Positions 36,083 to 45,432 of a DNA stretch of 64,000 nt are shown one piece after another (position 1 is the stretch's first letter; every line of letters begins with the position of its first letter). The stretch spans positions 22,463-86,462 of the forward strand of contig CAYXQJ010000012.1 of the NCBI GenBank assembly GCA_964467455.1, in the 5' to 3' direction. The translations under genes were made by a program, and so were the position numbers. The notes beneath the pieces were generated by a model. It was given only the letters and a program-made list of their open reading frames with translations. It had not been told where the DNA came from and did no database searches. The DNA is from OLB6 sp964467455. Lineage in GTDB: Bacteria; Bacteroidota; Ignavibacteria; Kapaibacteriales; Kapaibacteriaceae.

Positions 36083-38200
36083 ATGAAGCATGTAGTTGCT
36101 CTTTTGGTCGCATTCCTCAACCTAGCGACAGTGCTGGCTCAAGAAAAATGGGAGATTTTTACCGAACTCAATAGCCAGGTCGTTTATCCGGCAGTTTCAA
36201 AGATCGGAAGCAGCAAAGCGATCATTCTTGGGGGATACCAAGAACGACTGTGGCGAGGTTCTTCAAAAAGTGTGGCTCAGATCGAGTATGTCAACGGTAA
36301 GGCAAAGTATACCTCACTGCCTGACATGCCAACTGGTCACGTTGAATTCCCAGTGGTAAACTTTGAAGATACGCTGATCGTCGCCATTGGCGGATACAAT
36401 GGAAGTGGAGTATCATCCACGGTCGATGCCTATTCTGTCAGAACGAACAGCTGGCGAACGATTGGATCGCTCATCGTTGGGCGCCGACAACATGTCGCTT
36501 ATCGATTCAGTGATCATGAGTTCCTGGTTGTGGGAGGACGCTACGCGGATTTGTCCACGATGGCTACCGCAGAGATCTTCGATATCTGGACCGGCAAGTC
36601 GCGTTTGATCACGAACTACCCGCTGCCGATCAACGGTGGCGTCGCGGGCCTCACTAGCGAGGGGGTTGGCGTTGTCGCGGGAGGTAGAGATGGTGGGCCT
36701 AATGATGAACGAATCCCAGGTATCTACACCTATGATGATGACAACAAAGAGTGGACACAAGTCGGAAGCATGAGGCAAGGACGTGAAGCGCCGATGAGTG
36801 GACAGATGGATGATGGTTCGTTCGTGATCGCGGGTGGCTCGTTCCAGGAGTCGGGACCGGTCATCTTTACCGGTGAAGTGATTGTTGAGCGCGACGGCGA
36901 GTTCTCGTTGGCCGGCAATATCGGATACGGCGTAACATATTGTGGTGTCGCTGAACACCGTAAGGGCGAGGTCTTCGTGGTTGGAGGCTGGCTGTCGGAT
37001 TTAACCTCTACCGCTGCATGTACCTTCGTCAACCCAACGACTGGTGTGGTCACACCCGGCCCGAGACTTAATATCGCTCGGCGATACACACGTGCCGTAT
37101 CACTCGAGGATACGATCACCAATCGTCGTGCAACATTTGCTATCGGGGGAGCGGCCGAGGCTTTCAATGATCGAGGCACATTCACGATCGAGATTTTGGA
37201 GGCCAGCAATGAATGCGAGGGTGGGGTGACAGATGTTCTTGCCCTCAAGAATGTGAGATATAACGGACAGGCCAGGTTCAATGGCAGTTCGATTTTGTTA
37301 ACAGACACTGTATCCTTTAGTGCTGGTGCTGCATGGATCGGAAGTAAAGTAGCTGTCGCGACAACCTACTCAACCACCTTTATGTTTCGTCTGTCCGATG
37401 GGAACGATCATGAGCTGAAGGACGGAGGACCGCAGGGTGCTGACGGTGTTGCCCTGGTGATCCAAAATGAAGTACCGAGCGGAGTCGGTGATGCCGGGAT
37501 GGGGATCGGTTATCACGGCCTGCCCCATGGACTAGCCGTAGAATTTGATAGCTACCTCAATGGCGCCTACGGTGATGCTGCCGGTGCGCATGCAGCAGTG
37601 CAGGTCGGTGACGGAATGAAACTCAAAGCGAGCCACACTGCCCCTTACCTTAAGGCGATGACGTGGGAGAAGATGCCGCCACTTGTGGCGGATGGATCAA
37701 CGTATCACGCAAAGGTCGAATACGATGGTGCGATCCTTCGTGTGTGGTGCGACAAGACAGGCGAGTTCATCACTCCGTTGATCGAAGTTGGGATCGATAT
37801 CGCCAAAGAATTGGGCCTTGGAGCTGATGGACGCGCCTGGATGGGCGTCACGTCGGCAACGGGTTTCTCGACGGAGCGACATGAGCTGATGTCGTGGGCG
37901 ATCAATTCATGCGATCCGATCCTTGTTGGGGTCGACGAGACAACACCAACCACGACGTCTCCACTGCGCATCGTGCCGCAGCCGACACATGACTTGGCGA
38001 TGTTGGAGGTTGATGTGCCCGTTACCGACGGTTACGTGGTCGTTTCAACGCTCAGTGGACAAGAAGTACTTCGTTTCACACTTGACGATGGTCAGCAGTC
38101 TGTGCAACTACCGTCGCAGTCGCTGATCTCGGGAACCTACGTTGTGCGTCTCGTAAGCCGTGATCGCTCACAGTCGATCTTGTGGACCGTCTTACACTAA
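36083..38200 (+). CDS. Secreted kelch/L-type lectin protein with T9SS signal (paralogue)
   Basis: Protein of 705 residues with signal peptide MKHVVALLVAFLNLATVLAQ, kelch-like repeats (SSKSVAQIEYVNGKAKYTSL, HEFLVVGGRYADLSTMATAE), a lectin-like domain (GADGVALVIQNEVPSGVG, HGLAVEFDSYLNGAYGD) and a C-terminal sorting domain with RIVPQPTHDLAMLEVDV and SGTYVVRLVSRD. It matches the architecture of the gene at 33065. The longer open frame upstream lacks a signal peptide at its start, so the ATG at 36083 is chosen. Its last nine bases overlap the convergent transporter gene. Confidence 0.83.
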   Translation: MKHVVALLVAFLNLATVLAQEKWEIFTELNSQVVYPAVSKIGSSKAIILGGYQERLWRGSSKSVAQIEYVNGKAKYTSLPDMPTGHVEFPVVNFEDTLIVAIGGYNGSGVSSTVDAYSVRTNSWRTIGSLIVGRRQHVAYRFSDHEFLVVGGRYADLSTMATAEIFDIWTGKSRLITNYPLPINGGVAGLTSEGVGVVAGGRDGGPNDERIPGIYTYDDDNKEWTQVGSMRQGREAPMSGQMDDGSFVIAGGSFQESGPVIFTGEVIVERDGEFSLAGNIGYGVTYCGVAEHRKGEVFVVGGWLSDLTSTAACTFVNPTTGVVTPGPRLNIARRYTRAVSLEDTITNRRATFAIGGAAEAFNDRGTFTIEILEASNECEGGVTDVLALKNVRYNGQARFNGSSILLTDTVSFSAGAAWIGSKVAVATTYSTTFMFRLSDGNDHELKDGGPQGADGVALVIQNEVPSGVGDAGMGIGYHGLPHGLAVEFDSYLNGAYGDAAGAHAAVQVGDGMKLKASHTAPYLKAMTWEKMPPLVADGSTYHAKVEYDGAILRVWCDKTGEFITPLIEVGIDIAKELGLGADGRAWMGVTSATGFSTERHELMSWAINSCDPILVGVDETTPTTTSPLRIVPQPTHDLAMLEVDVPVTDGYVVVSTLSGQEVLRFTLDDGQQSVQLPSQSLISGTYVVRLVSRDRSQSILWTVLH

Positions 38201-39112
38201 CCCGGCCACCATCGGCAAAGTCACCATTGCTACAACCGTGCTGAAAACAATGGCCTGGGCGAGGAGATCCTCGTCCAGGCCGTAGCGTTCTGCAAAAACC
38301 ATCGTCAGGACCATCGTGGGCATGGCGGCTTCGAGCAACGTCGCACGGGCGATCTGGACGTCGCTGATCAACATCCCGATCATCAACCACGCCACAAATG
38401 GTGCTACCACCAACTTGATCAAAAGGGAGGGGGCGAGCAGACCCAACCGATGCCATTGCGGCGGACGCAGCGCAAGGCCGATGCTGAACAACATGGCCGG
38501 GGCGACAATGTTGCCAGCCGTGGTGCAGGCGTCCATGATGAAGTCGGGAACGGTGAGGTGGACGAGGTTGACGCTGAGCCCCACAACTGCCGCGATCAAG
38601 GGCGGAAGCTTGGCGGCCTGCAAAAGTCCTTCGCCCACGGTGTGCCGGTCCCCACGGGTGCCGTACTCCACACAGATCAGCGTGCCCAACGTGAACAACA
38701 TGGGCGACATCGCCAACAGGTCAAAGACCATGGGAATGCGCTGGTAGTCAACGCCTACCACGGCGGTCACAACAGGCAGACCAAGGTAGGTGGCATTGCA
38801 CCATACCGATGCGATGATGAGTGCACCGATGGACGGTGCCGTAAGATGTCGCTGCAACAAGCGGGCATAGACAAGCCAAGCGATCACAAAGCTGACGATG
38901 ATCGTCACAACTGCGATCAACGGCACCGCCCAGAGATCACTGCCGATCGGCGCCGTAGATAACACACGGAAAGTGAGCGCAGGGAGAAAGACGTTGAGGA
39001 CGACGCTGCCGATGGACCGACGAACCACGTCCGGCGGCGGAATGCCCGGAATGAAACGGTAGGCGATCCCAGCACCAATAAGCAAGAACAATGTCACGAA
39101 TACACTGACCAT
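38192..39112 (-). CDS. AEC family transporter (auxin efflux carrier type)
   Basis: This membrane transporter of 306 residues has about ten hydrophobic segments, for example VFVTLFLLIGAGIAYRFIPG and PLIAVVTIIVSFVIAWLVYA. SVWCNATYLGLPVV and the late LLEAAMPTMVLTMVFAERYG are typical of the AEC family, in which Asn and Pro breaks mark the two repeats. Members export organic acids such as malate; the substrate here is unknown. It is transcribed away from the LytTR gene. Confidence 0.88.
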   Translation of the reverse strand: MVSVFVTLFLLIGAGIAYRFIPGIPPPDVVRRSIGSVVLNVFLPALTFRVLSTAPIGSDLWAVPLIAVVTIIVSFVIAWLVYARLLQRHLTAPSIGALIIASVWCNATYLGLPVVTAVVGVDYQRIPMVFDLLAMSPMLFTLGTLICVEYGTRGDRHTVGEGLLQAAKLPPLIAAVVGLSVNLVHLTVPDFIMDACTTAGNIVAPAMLFSIGLALRPPQWHRLGLLAPSLLIKLVVAPFVAWLMIGMLISDVQIARATLLEAAMPTMVLTMVFAERYGLDEDLLAQAIVFSTVVAMVTLPMVAGLV

Positions 39113-39187
39113 AATGCAAACTACGCATGTAACAGAAGGGGGCAGAATGTACCTGTATCGGTTGTGCGCACGACCGACGTTTGCAAC

Positions 39188-39961
39188 ATGAACATCTCAA
39201 CTATCATCATCAGCCGTGATGAACACGTTGGCTCGCTGCTACACGCAACGTCGACGCTGACCGAGCACCGGGTTGTCGTGGCCCTCAGCTCTTCGTCCAC
39301 CACCGACCTCCTCTCCGTGATCCGAAGCCACAACCCCGACCTCGTGATCCTCGATCCGGAGATCGATCAAGGGGCGACCCTCGCTTTATGGCGATCCTAC
39401 GTCGGCGTGATCCCGGTGCTGGTCTGTGCGTCCACGTCCGACCGCTATGCCGTCGATGCCTTTGCCGCCGGCGCCGTCCACTATGTGATGCTCGACCAGG
39501 TCGATGCCACGCTTGCCGAAGCGGTGCGCCGCGCCGCCGTGCGGCTGCTGCGCTATGACCGCGGCGGACCGAATGGGACGCCGGCCCGGGAATGGCAAGC
39601 CCCCTTCACGCCAAAAGTGGTGGCATTGCCACATGCTACGGGCATTGAGATCCGCACCCGCGAAGAGGTCGTCAGCGCCCACGGCGAGGGTAACTACACC
39701 CGCATCGTGCTGGCCGAAGATCCGCCGATGCTCATGTCACGGCCGATCGGTGAATATGAGGTGACGCTGTCCGACGCCGGCCTGGTGCGCGTGCATCGGT
39801 CGCACATGGTGAACGTAGACCACATCCGGCGCGTTCGACGCGGCAAGTCGCCGATCATCGAACTGTCCAACGGCGCCGAGGTCGATGTCTCGGAATCCTA
39901 CCGCGATACACTTTTCAGGTTTTTGCAGATCCATGGGAGCCGACGTCACGATCGTGACTAA
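39188..39961 (+). CDS. Response regulator with LytTR DNA-binding domain
   Basis: The protein has 257 residues. The N-terminal receiver-like domain keeps Asp near the start (IIISRDEH) and the phosphorylation-site Asp in DLVILDPEID. The usual Lys after strand 5 is missing (HYVMLDQVD), so activation may be altered. The C-terminal LytTR domain contains VVSAHGEGNYTRIVL and LVRVHRSHMVNVDHIRRVRR, the typical DNA-binding signature. I choose the ATG at 39188 over an upstream GTG. No histidine kinase is adjacent. The next gene may be a target. Confidence 0.85.
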   Translation: MNISTIIISRDEHVGSLLHATSTLTEHRVVVALSSSSTTDLLSVIRSHNPDLVILDPEIDQGATLALWRSYVGVIPVLVCASTSDRYAVDAFAAGAVHYVMLDQVDATLAEAVRRAAVRLLRYDRGGPNGTPAREWQAPFTPKVVALPHATGIEIRTREEVVSAHGEGNYTRIVLAEDPPMLMSRPIGEYEVTLSDAGLVRVHRSHMVNVDHIRRVRRGKSPIIELSNGAEVDVSESYRDTLFRFLQIHGSRRHDRD

Positions 39962-39990
39962 GATGGCACCGGCTTTGCCTATCTTTTGGC

Positions 39991-41907
39991 ATGTCGATGT
40001 CAATGGCCCTGCTCGTTCTGATCACTTCGCTCCAAGGCGTGGTGAATCGCTACATGTCCGTGGTCGAGGTCGACCGTTGCCGCAACTTCATCCGCACCGC
40101 CGATACATCTCAAGTTCTCGAACGCGACTCGTTGGTCATCATCATTCAGATGCAGGGGGCGAGCACTGACCAATGTGGTTTGATCACGTCGATGGGTACG
40201 GCCGGACGTTTTGAACAGAATACCGTGGAACGCGTAAGCGGCGATACGGTCTTCTTTCGCTACACGTTGTTGACGTCATATGATCCGAATGGCGCAACAC
40301 AACTTGTCACCATGCCTCAGTATGATGTCGTCCGGACGTCCGACGTCCTTCGTCCAATGCCGTGGGATGGGAACAGGGGCGGCGTGCTGGCCTTGAGTGT
40401 GCGCGATACCCTGTACCTCGACAGTTCGATCACGGCCTCCGGTTCGGGATTTCGTGCGCATGAAGGTGTGGCCGGTCCTTCCGCCGACGTGATGCGCCGT
40501 ATGGCTAATGGTGCCGGTGGCACAAGCGGCGCTGCCCACGTGGGCTGCGGAGGAGAGACATCGTCAGGGTCATGCCCTGCAGCCGGACAGGCACTGTCGT
40601 ACAGTGCCGGCGTCAACTGGCTCTTTATGGGCGGCGGCGCCACTGCCTCCGGCGGAGGCATCGTCATCATCGACGCACCCGTCATCGTGGGCTCCGGCAA
40701 GGGCATCATCAGTAGCGACGGCAGCAGGGGCGACGGAGGAGCAGCCGGTGGTGCGCTGCTGATCACGGCGTCCTCATTGATCAACATTCCCGAACTGTCC
40801 GTGCGCGGCGGCGATGCGGTGAATGGCGGCGGTGGTGGCGGCGCCATCAGACTGGGTACCATCTCGCCACTCAATCTCAATCCAAGTGCCTACGGCGGAG
40901 GTGCAAGTCAACGTGGCTCGGCCTATGACGGCTGCTCGGGAGGATTGTACTATAACGTCACGATCAACAAGTCGACCAGCGTCTTTCGTCCGGCGTCTGT
41001 CGTCTACCCCGCTGATACGACGCTCTGCCAAGGAGCAAGCGTGGCACTTGAAGTGGACGGCGCACTAAGTGCAGTATGGATGATCAACGACGATACGGTA
41101 GCAACGACAACGTCGATCACACACGTTGTGGATACGACCGTGACGTATACGGTGTTGGCGCGATACAGTACGTCGTGTTGGGACACGGCACGCGTAACGG
41201 TCACAGCCGAACCACCACCGACGATCGACCTCGGGCCGGACGTCGAGACGTGCCCATCGATCCCCGTGACGCTGACCGCACCTCCTGGATACGCAGAGTA
41301 CCTGTGGTCTACCGGTGCGACCTCTCCATCGATCTCCACAAAGGACAGTGGTGCCTATTACTGCACGGTACGTACGATAGAAGGTTGTGAGGGGGCGGAC
41401 ACTGTTGTTGTCCATCACAAGGCGACGCGACCGCTTTCGATTATCGAAGTCCCGACCAACGACATCTACATCGAACTGCCCACGGTCACGGCAGGGGAGA
41501 TCTCGTCGCGCGTGTTGACGCTTCAAAACAACACCGACACGACGGTCACATTGAACTTTGCAACGTTGAGCACGAACGTGCGATTTTCCTTCCCGCTGTC
41601 ACAATTCCCGCTTACGATCCCGGCACGAACCACACGCCCCTTGACCATTATTGGAGATCCGGTGACACCGGGTGAACATTCTGACAAGGCATTGATCACC
41701 GATCCGTGTGGCGACATTACGTTCTTCGTCAAGGTGTTTGGCCGCGAGACCGAGTGGGTGACGCGATGCGGCGTGCGGATCACAAGTGAAGGCGAATTGC
41801 AAGAGGCGTTGATCCACGACATGTTGGGACGCGTCGTGCGTGAGCCGTTGTCGCCGGGGATCTATCACGTCGTAACGCCGACGTGGTCAGGTCTGGTGAT
41901 GCGTTAG
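39991..41907 (+). CDS. Secreted Gly-rich protein with Ig-like and C-terminal sorting regions
   Basis: I do not recognise a named family. The 638 residues include an N-terminal hydrophobic stretch (MALLVLITSLQGVV), a Gly- and Ser-rich middle (residues 150-320) of beta-helix character (GGGIVIIDAPVIVGSGKGII), Ig/PKD-like modules (QGASVALEVDGALSAVWMIN, APPGYAEYLWSTGATSPSIS), and a weak type IX sorting end (EGELQEALIHDMLGRVV, SPGIYHVV). A TATCTTTTG box sits just before the ATG. It is probably a cell-surface or adhesive protein. Its end overlaps asnB by four bases. Confidence 0.7.
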   Translation: MSMSMALLVLITSLQGVVNRYMSVVEVDRCRNFIRTADTSQVLERDSLVIIIQMQGASTDQCGLITSMGTAGRFEQNTVERVSGDTVFFRYTLLTSYDPNGATQLVTMPQYDVVRTSDVLRPMPWDGNRGGVLALSVRDTLYLDSSITASGSGFRAHEGVAGPSADVMRRMANGAGGTSGAAHVGCGGETSSGSCPAAGQALSYSAGVNWLFMGGGATASGGGIVIIDAPVIVGSGKGIISSDGSRGDGGAAGGALLITASSLINIPELSVRGGDAVNGGGGGGAIRLGTISPLNLNPSAYGGGASQRGSAYDGCSGGLYYNVTINKSTSVFRPASVVYPADTTLCQGASVALEVDGALSAVWMINDDTVATTTSITHVVDTTVTYTVLARYSTSCWDTARVTVTAEPPPTIDLGPDVETCPSIPVTLTAPPGYAEYLWSTGATSPSISTKDSGAYYCTVRTIEGCEGADTVVVHHKATRPLSIIEVPTNDIYIELPTVTAGEISSRVLTLQNNTDTTVTLNFATLSTNVRFSFPLSQFPLTIPARTTRPLTIIGDPVTPGEHSDKALITDPCGDITFFVKVFGRETEWVTRCGVRITSEGELQEALIHDMLGRVVREPLSPGIYHVVTPTWSGLVMR

Positions 41908-43742
41908 GCGTGAATGCGCAGGAAATGACGCAGCATGGCCAGACGCCATACAAAGAGGGCGTGTCGGTCGTCGCCGCGATGGTAACGATCGAGAACACCC
42001 TTCACAGCGCTCACGTCGATGATACCGTCAAGCTCTGTCCACGGTCCTTCGAGTAAGAACTTGAGGTCACCGCGCAACCATTTGATATGGCCCGGCGTGA
42101 TGAAGCCGGTCTTGTCTTTGCGGTCGAGCACTTCATCGGGAACGATCCCGCGCATGGCCTTTCGCAGGACACGTTTTGTTTCGCCGCGATAGACCTTGTG
42201 CTCGTTGGGCATCGAGAAGCAGAGCTGTACCAACCGATGATCGAGGAAGGGCACACGACTTTCAATGCTGAAGGCCATGGAATTGAGGTCTTCGGTGTGC
42301 AACAACGTCGGCAGCAGCGTTACCCGCATCAAGTTGTACAAAAAAGCATTCAACCGAGAACCACGCGGCATCTCCAGACGCAATGATGTTGCTGACGACG
42401 GAGCACGTAAGACCCATGGTGCGGTACGTTCAAACTCGAGGCGGTATAACGACGGTTCGTCGCGAGCCATGGTGAGTACGCTCTTCGCTAGGACGTTCCA
42501 CTTCTTGCCCATTCCGTAGTGCTGGCGCGAACTGTGGGCATTCCATTCCGACAGTGCTTCTCCAACGGCACCCTGTCGCATGTCGTCGGCGATCACACGG
42601 TACAACGAGTGCATGTAGCCGCCCATGATCTCGTCGCTGCCTTGTCCGTCAAGCACGACCTTGACACCGTTCTGTGCCGCGAGCTGCATCACGAAGTATT
42701 GTGAGATGTAGGACGACGACGGCATTGGTGCATCCATCATCCATACGATACGGTCCAGTGCCTGCGCAACATCACTATCCGTCGGCGAAGTATACGTGGC
42801 ATGGATCTGCGGATACCGCTTCAACACATGGTCGATGTACGGTCGCTCGTCAACATCACCCGTTCCGGTGTAGTAGGCCGTGAAGGTCTTGACGTCGTGT
42901 TCATCCGTGCTCGAGGCCAAGACGCTGGCGATCGACGTCGAGTCGAGTCCGCCGCTCAAACACACACCCATCGGCACATCACGCCGCGACGTCAGCCGTA
43001 TACTGTCGATGAACAATTCTCGAAACTGTTCGGCATGTTCATCAAACGATAGGGGGCTGGTGGTGTGGGTATCGATGTCGGCATACGACCAGATGCGCAC
43101 CTCGCCGTCTTTCCACGTCAGGTTGTGGGCCGCGGGAAGGGCCTTGATATCACTGAAGTACGTCTCGTCCCAATGCTGCATCCAGCCGAGGTAGAGTCCG
43201 CGTGCCACCTGCGATTCATTGATGCCGCCGCGAAAGAGCGGCGAGGCCTTGAGTGCCTTCATCTCACTAGAGATATGCAGTCGTCCATCGCGCAGCACAT
43301 AGTGGAAGGGTTTGATCCCGAATCGGTCGCGTGAACAGAACAACGTGCGGTTCGCTTCATCCCAGATGACAAAGGCCCACATGCCGATGAAGTGCTGCAC
43401 GCAGTCTTGTCCCCACCGACGGTAAGCCGCGAGGATCACTTCGGTATCGCCCGACGTTGCAAACACAGCGCCATCGCGTTCAAGCTCGCGGCGCAATTCA
43501 ACGTAGTTGTAGATCTCGCCATTGAAGACGATCGTCGCCCCATGCGCCGCCATCGGCTGATGGCTCGCCGAAGAGAGATCGATGATGCTCAGACGGTTAT
43601 GCCCAAGGAATAACGGCGGCGTACACCACGACCCTGTGTGGTCCGGTCCACGGTGTTCCGTGATCCCCAACATCCGCATCCCCAGCTCGGTCAGTTCCGC
43701 GCCGGACATCCGTTGGTCTGCTATGGCAAGTATTCCACACAT
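41904..43742 (-). CDS. asnB: Asparagine synthetase (glutamine-hydrolysing)
   Basis: The enzyme transfers glutamine amide nitrogen to aspartate. From the ATG at 43742 the protein has 612 residues and begins MCGILAI, giving the N-terminal Cys nucleophile. The glutaminase domain contains EHRGPDHTG, GHNRLSIIDLS and VFNGEIYNYVELR. The synthetase domain has the PPi loop VCLSGGLDSTSIASVLA and DGQGSDEIMGGY, with TKRVLRKAMRGIVPDEVLDR near the end. Some such enzymes amidate sugars rather than Asp. The neighbours (heparinase-like, flippase) make a role in surface polysaccharide possible. A TAACTTTG promoter box lies 12 bases before the ATG. Confidence 0.94.
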   Translation of the reverse strand: MCGILAIADQRMSGAELTELGMRMLGITEHRGPDHTGSWCTPPLFLGHNRLSIIDLSSASHQPMAAHGATIVFNGEIYNYVELRRELERDGAVFATSGDTEVILAAYRRWGQDCVQHFIGMWAFVIWDEANRTLFCSRDRFGIKPFHYVLRDGRLHISSEMKALKASPLFRGGINESQVARGLYLGWMQHWDETYFSDIKALPAAHNLTWKDGEVRIWSYADIDTHTTSPLSFDEHAEQFRELFIDSIRLTSRRDVPMGVCLSGGLDSTSIASVLASSTDEHDVKTFTAYYTGTGDVDERPYIDHVLKRYPQIHATYTSPTDSDVAQALDRIVWMMDAPMPSSSYISQYFVMQLAAQNGVKVVLDGQGSDEIMGGYMHSLYRVIADDMRQGAVGEALSEWNAHSSRQHYGMGKKWNVLAKSVLTMARDEPSLYRLEFERTAPWVLRAPSSATSLRLEMPRGSRLNAFLYNLMRVTLLPTLLHTEDLNSMAFSIESRVPFLDHRLVQLCFSMPNEHKVYRGETKRVLRKAMRGIVPDEVLDRKDKTGFITPGHIKWLRGDLKFLLEGPWTELDGIIDVSAVKGVLDRYHRGDDRHALFVWRLAMLRHFLRIHA

Positions 43743-43753
43743 TTTCGCTGACA

Positions 43754-43761
43754 CAAAGTTA
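43754..43761 (-). promoter_or_regulatory. Bacteroidota-type -7 box of asnB
   Basis: TAACTTTG on the minus strand matches TAnnTTTG, 12 bases before the asnB ATG, in the 30-base divergent region shared with the heparinase-like gene. The leader would be only a few bases. Confidence 0.5.
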
Positions 43762-43772
43762 ACTTCGGCCCC

Positions 43773-45401
43773 ATGGACGCTCGCACGAAACTTCGATTGT
43801 TGATAGGGCCGGTGCGTCCGTTCATCCTTTCCAAGGTGCGCGAAGCGCTTGTCCGACCATTCAATCTGCGGTCGGCACGTGCACAATTGCAACGAGGCGT
43901 TGCTGCCGATCTCGAGCTGCGCACCAATGTCTATCCGCTGCCGGAGTTTGCACCGGACCTCGACTATGCCAATGCGATGGCCGATGGTTTCTTCAATGCC
44001 TTTGGTGCAGAGCGCTGGGATCGTGATCGGTTTTCCATCGATGCGCCGGATCCGCGCACGACGATCGAACTGGCGCGATGTCATCAGTTCACGGCCTATG
44101 CGCTGGCATCGGTCCAAGATCACACGCGCGATTGGTTCGCCGAATTCGAGCAAGACCTTCGGTCATTCATCACGAACCACCCGCCCCTTACCGGTCCGAT
44201 GTGGGCAGTGGGGATGGATACGGGCATTCGTCTGTTCAATATTCTGGTGGCGTGGGATTGGTTCATGCAGCAAGGACGGCGCTCAGATGCCGTGGATACG
44301 TTGGTGAAGAAGACCGCAGCAGAACATCATGTTGCGTTGATGGCAACGTTGGAGACGTCAGGGGGCATGGGGACGTCGCATTTGTTAGGGGGCTTGCTTG
44401 GTCAGATCGTCCATGCGTCCTTCGTCCTTCGTCCGACGTCCGACGTCCTGAAGCAGTTCGAGAGAGAGGTGGAGCGACAGGTCCTGGATGATGGGATGTC
44501 GTTTGAAGCGAGCACGGGCTATCATCGTCAGGTGGTCGACATTCTTGAACAGGCAGAAGTGTTGATCCGCAATACGCCGGAGTTGATGAGCACTGCATCA
44601 CCGAAGCTGTTCGAACGGATCGGTAGGGCCGTTGATGCGCTGAACGAACTTGAGCGCGCAGGCATGCCGTTGGTGGGGGATAATGATGATGGAGTCGTCG
44701 TCAAGGGTGCAAGGGTGGAAGGGTGGAAGGGTGGAAGGGAGTTAGTAGCGTTTGAGAAGTTTGGGTTGTGGATCTGGCATCTTGATGATGCCGTGTTGAC
44801 GGCGCGGAATGGTCCGGTGGGACAGTATGGAAAGGGCGGACATGCCCATAACGACCAAAATTCCATCACGCTTTCGGTAGGGGGCGAGCAGGTCATCGTT
44901 GATCCGGGATCGTATTGCTACATGATGGATCCGGTTCGACGCAACATCGACCGATCGACGGCGGTGCACGCTACCGTTGACGTTGGTGTTGAGCAAGCGT
45001 GGTGGCCGGAAGATGTCGGTGAAGGACTGTTCTGGTTGTTGGAAGACCGAACTCAATCGGCTGTTGACGTTGCCACAACAACTTCGTGGCGTGGCCGCAT
45101 CAAGACGCATACACGCAGCATGGAGATCGGCAAGCGCGAGATCACAGTCGTTGATACAGTTGAAGGGGATCAGCGTCTGGCGAGCATTGCCTTTCCTCTT
45201 GGTCCAAACGTTCAGATCTCACTCGCAGAGAATACAGCACACTTGACCGTCAACGACAGCGTCGTGGAACTGCGCTGGTCCGATGCCGACGCATCGATCG
45301 TGCCCATGAACATCGCACCTGCGTATCTCGTAAACGTCCCCACGAAGCGCCTCGTACTTACGATGAACACGTCATCAGTGAGTTGGAACCTCTCGTGGTA
45401 G
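43773..45401 (+). CDS. Heparinase II/III-like protein
   Basis: This predicted polysaccharide lyase or modifying protein has 542 residues. The N-terminal half is an alpha/alpha toroid (WAVGMDTGIRLFNILVAWDW, LETSGGMGTSHLLGGLLG). The C-terminal half begins with the family signature GHAHNDQNSITLSVGGEQVI followed by VDPGSYCYM. No signal peptide is visible. Genes of this type sit in capsule and exopolysaccharide clusters, and the flippase follows. A repeat of GGGTGGAA units (44703-44740) encodes KGARVEGWKGGRE in frame, and a second repeat (44416-44450) encodes SFVLRPTSDVLK. Confidence 0.85.
   Translation: MDARTKLRLLIGPVRPFILSKVREALVRPFNLRSARAQLQRGVAADLELRTNVYPLPEFAPDLDYANAMADGFFNAFGAERWDRDRFSIDAPDPRTTIELARCHQFTAYALASVQDHTRDWFAEFEQDLRSFITNHPPLTGPMWAVGMDTGIRLFNILVAWDWFMQQGRRSDAVDTLVKKTAAEHHVALMATLETSGGMGTSHLLGGLLGQIVHASFVLRPTSDVLKQFEREVERQVLDDGMSFEASTGYHRQVVDILEQAEVLIRNTPELMSTASPKLFERIGRAVDALNELERAGMPLVGDNDDGVVVKGARVEGWKGGRELVAFEKFGLWIWHLDDAVLTARNGPVGQYGKGGHAHNDQNSITLSVGGEQVIVDPGSYCYMMDPVRRNIDRSTAVHATVDVGVEQAWWPEDVGEGLFWLLEDRTQSAVDVATTTSWRGRIKTHTRSMEIGKREITVVDTVEGDQRLASIAFPLGPNVQISLAENTAHLTVNDSVVELRWSDADASIVPMNIAPAYLVNVPTKRLVLTMNTSSVSWNLSW
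44416..44450 (+). repeat. GTCCGACGTCC repeat inside heparinase-like gene
   Basis: CGTCCTTCGTCCTTCGTCC followed by two GACGTCC units belongs to the dispersed family also found at 11351, 24757, 40328 and 59180. It is in frame and encodes LRPTSDVL. Confidence 0.7.
44703..44740 (+). repeat. GGGTGGAA tandem repeat inside heparinase-like gene
   Basis: About four copies of an 8-9 base unit (AAGGGTGG) lie in the coding sequence at a surface-loop position between the two domains. Confidence 0.75.
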
Positions 45402-45420
45402 GCCACCAACCACCAACCAC

Positions 45421-45428
45421 TAACTTTG
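45421..45428 (+). promoter_or_regulatory. Bacteroidota-type -7 box of flippase gene
   Basis: TAACTTTG matches TAnnTTTG but ends only four bases before the ATG. Transcription from it would give a leaderless or nearly leaderless mRNA. Confidence 0.4.
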
Positions 45429-45432
45429 TGGA

